A stretch of DNA of 64,000 nt. Origin: JBOZRQ01 sp050789255. GTDB taxonomy: Bacteria; Bacillota; Sulfobacillia; Symbiobacteriales; Symbiobacteriaceae. This document shows positions 58,625-64,000 of this stretch, one piece after another (the first letter of the stretch is position 1; each line of letters opens with the position of its first letter). Made by a program: the position numbers and the translations under genes. Under the pieces are notes generated by a model. It was given only the letters and a program-made list of their open reading frames with translations, had not been told where the DNA came from and searched no databases. The stretch covers positions 1-64,000 of the forward strand of contig JBOZRQ010000017.1 in the NCBI GenBank assembly GCA_050789255.1, written 5' to 3'.

Positions 58625-59668
58625 TCAGTAGAGTAGATCGGCGTCGTCGTGCCGGATGGCGGCGCCCTCCCGGGTCACCTCCCACCAGGCGGCGGGGTTC
58701 CGGGTACGGAAGGCCAGGTTTCCGTTGAGGAGAATCCTCACGTAATCGAGTCCGGAGGCATCCCGGTAAATGCGGATGGGCCTGCTGTCCGGCTGCGCTG
58801 ACTGGACGACCGCACTTTCAACGGCGGTACGGTATGCGACCCAGGCCCCGTCTCGGCTTGGCCATGCATCCTCCATGACGGTATATTCGGCGCCGTCCCG
58901 CGCTCCCGGATCGCCGTCCGGGAGCGCCCAGGTGTGGCCGACATTATATCCTCGCACGCCAGTCATGAACCGCACGGTGGCGGGGCCGCTCCAGCCGAGG
59001 AGCCACAGCCCGTACATTACCTTCGGCTCCTCCGATGGCCACTTGCGCACAGTACCGTCCACGAGATCGTATGCCCAGATCACCCCAGCCAGCGGGCCTC
59101 CGGGGATGTCCAGGTCGTAGGCAACCACGCCGTACCGGCCATCCGGTGAGATGGAGATGCCGTAGACCGCGCGGACGTGGTCTGGCGAGGGTAGTTCAAC
59201 GGCGGCGGAGCCCGGTGACCAGCGAAGAACCTTCGTCTGGGCTGCCAGCAGATAGGCGGAGCCCCTGACGACCGCACGCTGCACAGGAGGCAGGTCGGGG
59301 ATGGTCTCCAGCGCCCCGGTGGCGGGGTCGAACCAGGACAGTTTCTGGCCGTCGCTCACCAGAGCTCGGTGCTGGTCGGCAGCCAGGGCTGCCGGCTGGG
59401 AGCCTTTGAGCACGTGGCTTCGGGCGCCATCCATTATGTAGAAAAGATCCTCCCCCCGCACCACGAAGGTCCCGCGGAGGGCGGAGGTGGTACGCTCAAA
59501 GAACGGGGCCAGGGCGCCGTGGTCCACCGAAATGGTGGGCGGCTCCTTGGTGTCTGTTGGCGGTGGTGGAGCCTGTGGCGGCGTGGCGATGGTTCGTTCT
59601 GATGTTGGTTTTGCTGCACATCCAACCACGAGCGCTCCCGTAACCAGAATGCAAGTGAGCCTCCGCAT
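58625..59668 (-). CDS. lipoprotein with beta-propeller-like repeats
   Basis: 347 residues. Lipobox LVVGC with Cys at about residue 17 (MRRLTCILVTGALVVGC), then a Pro/Thr-rich linker (TPPQAPPPPTDTKEPP) and a region of repeated strand patterns (LFYIMDGARSHVL, LSWFDPATGALETI, VLRWSPGSAAVEL, ISISPDGRYGVVAYDL) like WD40/YVTN-type propellers. Anchored outside the membrane; role unknown. ATG at 59668 follows GGAGGG by 6 nt; the frame upstream is not used. Same strand as the sigma operon, 78 bp upstream of it. Confidence 0.78.
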   Translation of the reverse strand: MRRLTCILVTGALVVGCAAKPTSERTIATPPQAPPPPTDTKEPPTISVDHGALAPFFERTTSALRGTFVVRGEDLFYIMDGARSHVLKGSQPAALAADQHRALVSDGQKLSWFDPATGALETIPDLPPVQRAVVRGSAYLLAAQTKVLRWSPGSAAVELPSPDHVRAVYGISISPDGRYGVVAYDLDIPGGPLAGVIWAYDLVDGTVRKWPSEEPKVMYGLWLLGWSGPATVRFMTGVRGYNVGHTWALPDGDPGARDGAEYTVMEDAWPSRDGAWVAYRTAVESAVVQSAQPDSRPIRIYRDASGLDYVRILLNGNLAFRTRNPAAWWEVTREGAAIRHDDADLLY

Positions 59669-60042
59669 GTACGTCCCTCCGGGTGAGAATCTCGCTCGTT
59701 GGACGGTGCCCCACCGCGTAGGGTCGCGCCCGCACGCTCGGTCCGGTTTTGCAGCCCCTGCTAGGCCGGGTTCATGCAAGTCTGTTGCGGGGAACGGGTA
59801 ATGGCGTGCCTAACCCCGCCCCCGTCCCCATGCAGGAGGCGCCGACCCGGGGGACCGAGGGGGCGCCAGCCCCCTCGCACCATTTCTGCATGCCGGAGGG
59901 CTCGCTGGGTATGCAGATTGAGATCCATCAGGGCGTCCGTCAAAAAGTCGGTCGTGTCCTGTGGTTCTTGGAAGGAGTTAAACTTACATCCGAAGTGTCT
60001 ATCTTGAAATAATGCCGTACCGGGTGTGGTACCAATCATGAG
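59669..60042. other. intergenic region with hairpin
   Basis: Divergent promoters are expected here. CGAGGGGGC and GCCCCCTCG (about 59858-59879) form a perfect 9-bp stem with a GCCA loop. Near 59960-60010 the sequence becomes AT-richer (promoter candidate for the kinase remnant). No gene supported. Confidence 0.5.
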
Positions 60043-61973
60043 GTGACAGTTTACGTGAACCAGACCTACACAGCCCTGCTGATCCTGGCGGGCGCCCTGG
60101 TGATGGGCCTCTCGATGCTCGGCACCCGCCAGATCCTCACGCTCCTGACCAGCAGCCGGTTCCGGCGCTTCTGGGTCGTGCTCCTGGTCATGATGGGGTT
60201 TTTCCTGCTCGGCCACCTCGGCGCGGTGGCCCTGGTCTTCGCCGGGTTGACCCACTGGGTCCTGCTGCTCACGGGCGCGGTCTTCCTGTGCGGGGCGATG
60301 TTTGTCAGCGTGGTGGTCCGGCTGGGGTACCTCACGCTTGACGACATGTCCCGCGCCAAGCAGGCGGCAGAGGCGGCGAACCAGGCCAAGAGCTCCTTCC
60401 TGGCCAACATGAGCCACGAACTGCGCACCCCCCTGAACGCGATCATTGGCTACAGCGAAATGCTCCAGGAGGAGGCCGAGGATGGCGGCCAGGAGGAGTT
60501 TCTCCCCGACCTGCAAAAGATCAACGCCGCCGGCAAGCACCTGCTGGGTCTGATCAACGATATCCTGGACCTGTCGAAAATCGAGGCCGGCCGGAGGACG
60601 TCGTTGGGACCGTTCGCCCCCTGGTGGACAAGAACGCCAACACGCTGCAGGTCAACTGCCCGCCGGATGTGGGCAGCATGCACGCCGACCTGACCAAGGT
60701 CCGGCAAGCCCTCTTCAACCTGCGCAGCAACGCCAGCAAGTTTACCAACCAGGGCGCCATCCGGCTCGATGTGGAGCGGCAGGGCGAGTGGACCTTTTTC
60801 CGGGTCAAGGACAGCGGGATCGGTATGACCCCCGAACAGGTCACTTCTGCCGCATGATGGGCGGCGACATCACCGTGGAGAGCCAGGTGGGGGCCGGTTC
60901 GACCTCACCATGCGCCTGCCGGTGGAGGTGGTTGATCTCAAGGCCGCCGCCGCTGGACAGGGTGCGGATAAGGCCACCCAGCAGTCAAAGACCGGCAGCC
61001 TGGTGCTGGTCATCGATGACGATCACGCGGTGCGGGACCTCTTGAGCAGAACGCTGCGCAAGGAGGGCTACCGAGTCGAGGTCGCGGCCGGGGGCGCCGA
61101 GGGGCTGCAGGCGGCCCGGAGCCTCCGCCCGGATATTATCACGCTCGATGTGATGATGCCCGGGCTCGACGGGTGGGCCGTGCTGAACGCCCTCAAGGGC
61201 GATCAAAGCCTGGCCGAGATCCCCGTGATCATGGTGACGATCGTCGACGACAAGAACAGCGGCTACGCCCTGGGCGCCGCCGATTACATGACCAAGCCCG
61301 TGACCGTGACCCGCTGCTCTCCATCCTTAAGAAGCACCTGGGCGCCAAGGAGCACGCCCCGACCCGCTCGCTGATTCGGCAAATGCTGGAGCGAGAAGGC
61401 TGGGGAGTGGTGGAGGCCGAAAACGGCCGTGTTGGCCTGGAGCTACTGGGCCGCACTTGCCCGGCCCTGATCCTGCTCGACCTGATGATGCCTGAGGTCG
61501 ACGGGTTTGGGTTTGCGGCCGAGGTGCAGCGCCATCCCCAGTGGCAGCAGATCCCCATCGTGGTGGTGACCGCCAAGGATCTGACGGCGGAGGACAAGGA
61601 GCGGCTGGCCGGCCATGTGGGGAGCATCCTGCAAAAGGGCAACTACTCCCGGGACATGCTCTCCCGCCGCTTGATCCGCAAGGGCTACAAGGTGCTGATC
61701 GCCTGTGACGGCCGCGCCGGGGTCGAAATGGCCGGGCTCGAGTCGCCGGACCTGATTCTGATGGATATGAGCCTGCCCGAGCTCGATGGCTGGGAGGCAA
61801 CCAGTCTGATCAAGGCCAATGCGGCGACCAGGCACATCCCCGTAATCGACCTGACCGCACATGCGATGGCGACCGACCAGCAAAAGGCGCTGAACGCCGG
61901 ATGTGACGACTTCGACACCAAACCGGTCGACCTGGCCCGGCTGGTGGGCAAAATGGAGGCGCTACTGGCGTAG
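60043..61973 (+). pseudogene. decayed hybrid sensor histidine kinase
   Basis: Starts with GTG after GAGG and encodes three helices, a coiled part and HisKA (FLANMSHELRTPLNAIIGYSEML), then shifts frame about 60598, 60847, 60898 and 61312. The later frames carry the N-box (LRSNASKF), DSGIGMTPEQ, RMMGGDITVESQVGAGS, a receiver (ITLDVMMPGLDGW), a second (LILLDLMMPEVDGF) and a third (LILMDMSLPELDGWEA). The F and G2 boxes of the ATPase are deleted, as are the starts of receivers two and three. The order HK-REC-REC-REC is still clear. Not functional as one protein; a 61173-61973 receiver fragment could still be translated. Confidence 0.85.
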
Positions 61974-62073
61974 ATGTCGGGCAGCGATGCATGTACCGGT
62001 GGCGAGGTGGGGGGGTATCCCCTGGTCGAGGCCACCTGATAGCTCGCTGAGCCGTGTTCCGTCAGGATTTGAA

Positions 62074-62105
62074 ACCGGGCGCCCACCTTTGGGCGCCCGG
62101 TTTTT
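62074..62105 (+). terminator. terminator after kinase remnant
   Basis: ACCGGGCGCCCA and TGGGCGCCCGGT pair perfectly around CCTT and end in a run of five T. Confidence 0.93.
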
Positions 62106-62164
62106 GACGATCCTGGCCCGCTGCGGGGAGCATCCGGCCACTTACGGGTGCACCCTCCCGGACA

Positions 62165-62335
62165 TCCGACAAAGTTCGGCAATATGTGTCTACCTTCGCC
62201 ACCCAGGAGTCCAGCCAGACCTACCCCGGCGGGGTAGGATGGCACGCAATCCGGGACAGGATCGTCAATACCCGGGTGCGCCCGGGCGAAGAAGCATTTC
62301 AAAAACTGACGGACCTCGGGAGTGGCCCGGCATAG
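62165..62335 (+). pseudogene. fragment of an unknown gene
   Basis: A 56-codon frame ending at 62335 reads SDKVRQYVSTFATQE, then TYPGGVGWHAIRDRIV and EEAFQKLTDLG; protein-like, with an only internal GTG start at 62186 and no ribosome binding site. Probably the tail of a lost gene near the decayed kinase. Family not recognised. The rest of 62108-62349 shows nothing. Confidence 0.35.
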
Positions 62336-62349
62336 GACCGGGCGCGCTA

Positions 62350-63246
62350 CTACTGTTGAGGCTTCGGGCTGGTGATCAGGCCCTCCAGCCGCCAGAGGGC
62401 GCCGTGCCGGACCGCCACCATGTATTGGGTCTTGCCCACGATCCAGCCGTCCTCGCTGGGCTGGCCGTTGCCAGCCATCCACGCAGACGAAGCGCTCACC
62501 GGCAGCACATCGTACTTAATCAGGAAGGTGAGGGCGTCGGTGTCGCTGCCAGCCGTGACGTTCAGAGCGCTCTCGTCAAACCGGAAATCCTGCAGGCGCT
62601 CCTGCTCAGGGACGGCCGCCGCCTTGAACTGGGACAGGTAGGCGGTCAGCAGCGCCTTCACAATCTGCCCCTGCCCGGCAGCACTGTGGCGGGGACCCCC
62701 GAACGGATCAGTAACGGTCATGTCCATCTTGGGCGACCATGCCTCGGCCGCAGGCGTGGGAGCGGCGCCCATGCGCTGGTTGACCGCTTCGACCAGGCTG
62801 ACCAGACCCCCGGCCACATCGCCCAGGCGGACCCCCGTAAAGTACTGGGAGCGCACCAGACCGAGCATCTCTTCGACCGTGACGCCGTTGGCCCGGAAGT
62901 TGGCGCCCATGAAGAACCGAATGTCATAGTTATCAGCAGTAAACAGGACCAACAGCAGCGTATCGGCGCCTGGGTGGTTCCACTCGCCCGCCACGCGGTC
63001 GAGGTAGGCGGTCTTGTCTTCGCCGTCGGTTGAGTCGATCACCAGCACCTTGTAGTTGACCGGACCCGGGGCCTGGAGCACCTGCTCCAGACGATTCACG
63101 TCGCCCGGCAGGCTCAGGACGGCAGGGTTCTGGAGGTGGGCGGACGGCTGGTTCTGCGGCACGGGCCGCATGGCCGCGTAGGCTACGCCGGCGAGCATGG
63201 CGGTGGTGAGGACAGTCACGGCGGCGATACGAATGGAGCGGATCAT
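62350..63246 (-). CDS. secreted TPM-domain protein
   Basis: 298 residues. Signal peptide of about 25 residues (IAAVTVLTTAMLAGVAYA), TPM-like domain about 45-170 (YKVLVIDSTDGEDKTAYLDRVAGEWNHPGADTLLLVLFTADN, IRFFMGANF, FRANGVTVEEML), and a C-terminal part of ~120 residues with a cystatin/NTF2-like strand-helix look (IVKALLTAYLSQFKAAAV, TQYMVAVRHGALWRLEGL). TPM proteins in other bacteria are acid phosphatases or membrane repair helpers. Divergent from the final gene. Confidence 0.75.
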   Translation of the reverse strand: MIRSIRIAAVTVLTTAMLAGVAYAAMRPVPQNQPSAHLQNPAVLSLPGDVNRLEQVLQAPGPVNYKVLVIDSTDGEDKTAYLDRVAGEWNHPGADTLLLVLFTADNYDIRFFMGANFRANGVTVEEMLGLVRSQYFTGVRLGDVAGGLVSLVEAVNQRMGAAPTPAAEAWSPKMDMTVTDPFGGPRHSAAGQGQIVKALLTAYLSQFKAAAVPEQERLQDFRFDESALNVTAGSDTDALTFLIKYDVLPVSASSAWMAGNGQPSEDGWIVGKTQYMVAVRHGALWRLEGLITSPKPQQ

Positions 63247-63414
63247 AACATGCGCCTCCCAGGGGTCAGATAGCGGTTCCCAGAGTTAGAACGGGGCGCC
63301 CCTGGAAAAGGTTACATGGGAGCAGCCAGGTGGCCCGAAACCCGGGAACTTTTCTGGGGGCACGTACCGTCATCTATGGGGACGGAGAACCAGAACCGAA
63401 CGGGGGGCACCAAC

Positions 63415-64000
63415 ATGGTCAGCCGGATCGCCATCCTGACCGATGTTCACGGCAACGCTCCCGCACTGCGTGCGGTCATCGCTGATATGGACCGTGAGGG
63501 CGGGATTGAGCACGTCTACTGCATCGGCGACATGGTCGACATTGGGCCGGACAGCAATGAAGTCCTCAGCCTGCTGTGCGCCCGAGACGATGTGACGATG
63601 CTGATGGGCAACCACGACCAGTACGTGCTGGCAGCGGCAGGGGGGCGGGACCTGGAGATCCCCGCACAGGTGCGGGAGCATGCCAAATGGATCGCCGAAC
63701 GGCTGGACCCCAGGTTCATCCCCGTCCTGGCCGCTTTGCCGCTGCAGTTGACCGTGCACCACGGAGGCCGGACCCTCCTGCTGCTGCACTACCATCTCAC
63801 AGCGACCAACCAGTTCGCCTCCATCGAGTGGGAGCCTAGCCTGGCAAGCCTGGAAGAGCGGTATCGCAGCATCACGGCCGATGCGGTCTGCTTTGGTCAC
63901 CATCATCCTGTCCACCTACTTCGGTCGGAGCGACGGGTTTACCTGAACCCGGGCGCCCTTGGGTGCTGCGACCGCCCGGTGGCCAGGTACGGCATTCTCA
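63415..64000 (+). CDS. metallophosphoesterase, YfcE/phosphodiesterase type (3' end outside window)
   Basis: 195 residues visible, cut by the window end. Calcineurin-like motifs in order: ILTDVHGNAPAL (residues 7-18), CIGDMVDIGPDSNEV, MGNHDQYVL, FGHHHPV and LNPGALG. The short spacing is that of YfcE-like phosphodiesterases and the UDP-sugar/2',3'-cAMP group; substrate unknown. ATG at 63415 follows GGGGGG by 7 nt; an in-frame ATG at 63376 lacks a binding site. Confidence 0.88.
   Translation, partial: MVSRIAILTDVHGNAPALRAVIADMDREGGIEHVYCIGDMVDIGPDSNEVLSLLCARDDVTMLMGNHDQYVLAAAGGRDLEIPAQVREHAKWIAERLDPRFIPVLAALPLQLTVHHGGRTLLLLHYHLTATNQFASIEWEPSLASLEERYRSITADAVCFGHHHPVHLLRSERRVYLNPGALGCCDRPVARYGIL

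Noticed and set aside
1..64000. CRISPR array, rRNA or tRNA genes
   Set aside because: No regularly spaced identical repeats with unique spacers and no rRNA or tRNA signatures were seen; the 21-bp array has no spacers.

Overview
The window is about 66% GC. Its genes begin with strong GGAGG-type ribosome binding sites, frequently at GTG or TTG. It carries YlbF-family, YcnI/YcnJ, VanZ, PlsY, CorA, SLH-domain and DUF4179 anti-sigma genes. Together these point to a high-GC Firmicute. The style (proteins, and GGCGCC used very heavily) resembles Symbiobacterium, but that placement is an inference from sequence feel, not from a search.

Layout. 1-3700 is a gene-poor accessory stretch: the end of an IS110 transposase, a second broken copy of the same IS tail, small orphan genes, a lipoprotein, and hairpins. 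A 21-bp periodic repeat (3709-3881) leads into the housekeeping-like part. 3882-10051: an MmcQ/YjbR protein, a DUF421 protein, an FtsX-type permease, a HXXEE protein, and a radical SAM SplB-like gene whose promoter contains a LexA-type box, followed by a metallophosphoesterase. 10052-18522: an aromatic-metabolism region with a five-gene minus-strand operon (cyclase, chorismate-binding enzyme, LuxE/PaaK-like ligase, LuxC-like acyl-CoA reductase, SDR), a GNAT plus a lone E1-alpha subunit on the plus strand, and a lone E2 catalytic core with DAHP synthase on the minus strand. 18640-22457: a copper module (YcnJ-like CopC-CopD, YcnI) behind a NarL-type two-component system. 22544-30163: PlsY-like, CorA, VanZ, TetR-WapI fusion, MarR, a Tat-exported amine oxidase, a DMT transporter and ndk.

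30236-37012: a VCBS-LysM protein, then genes of methylthioadenosine/S-adenosylhomocysteine recycling (mtnP, ahcY, a TIM-barrel isomerase, a D-2-hydroxyacid dehydrogenase, mtaD). Between ahcY and the isomerase lie two inverted, homologous, highly structured ~190-nt elements whose stems show compensatory changes; this is the most interesting unexplained signal in the window. 37054-44470: an OmpR-type two-component system divergent from a MacB-like exporter, a pentapeptide protein, a TolB-like protein and a YlbF-family protein. 44612-46087 is a two-gene operon of unknown function. 46526-53833: BsuPI-SLH protein, ABC-F protein, and a cassette of two ABC exporter half-transporters plus an aminoglycoside-phosphotransferase-like kinase behind a promoter overlapped by a 16-bp inverted repeat. 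53899-59668: a single polypeptide joining two dipeptide-permease domains, an ECF sigma/anti-sigma pair and a lipoprotein. 60043-61973 is a decayed hybrid sensor kinase. The window ends with a TPM-domain protein and a truncated metallophosphoesterase.

No rRNA, tRNA or CRISPR array was recognised.
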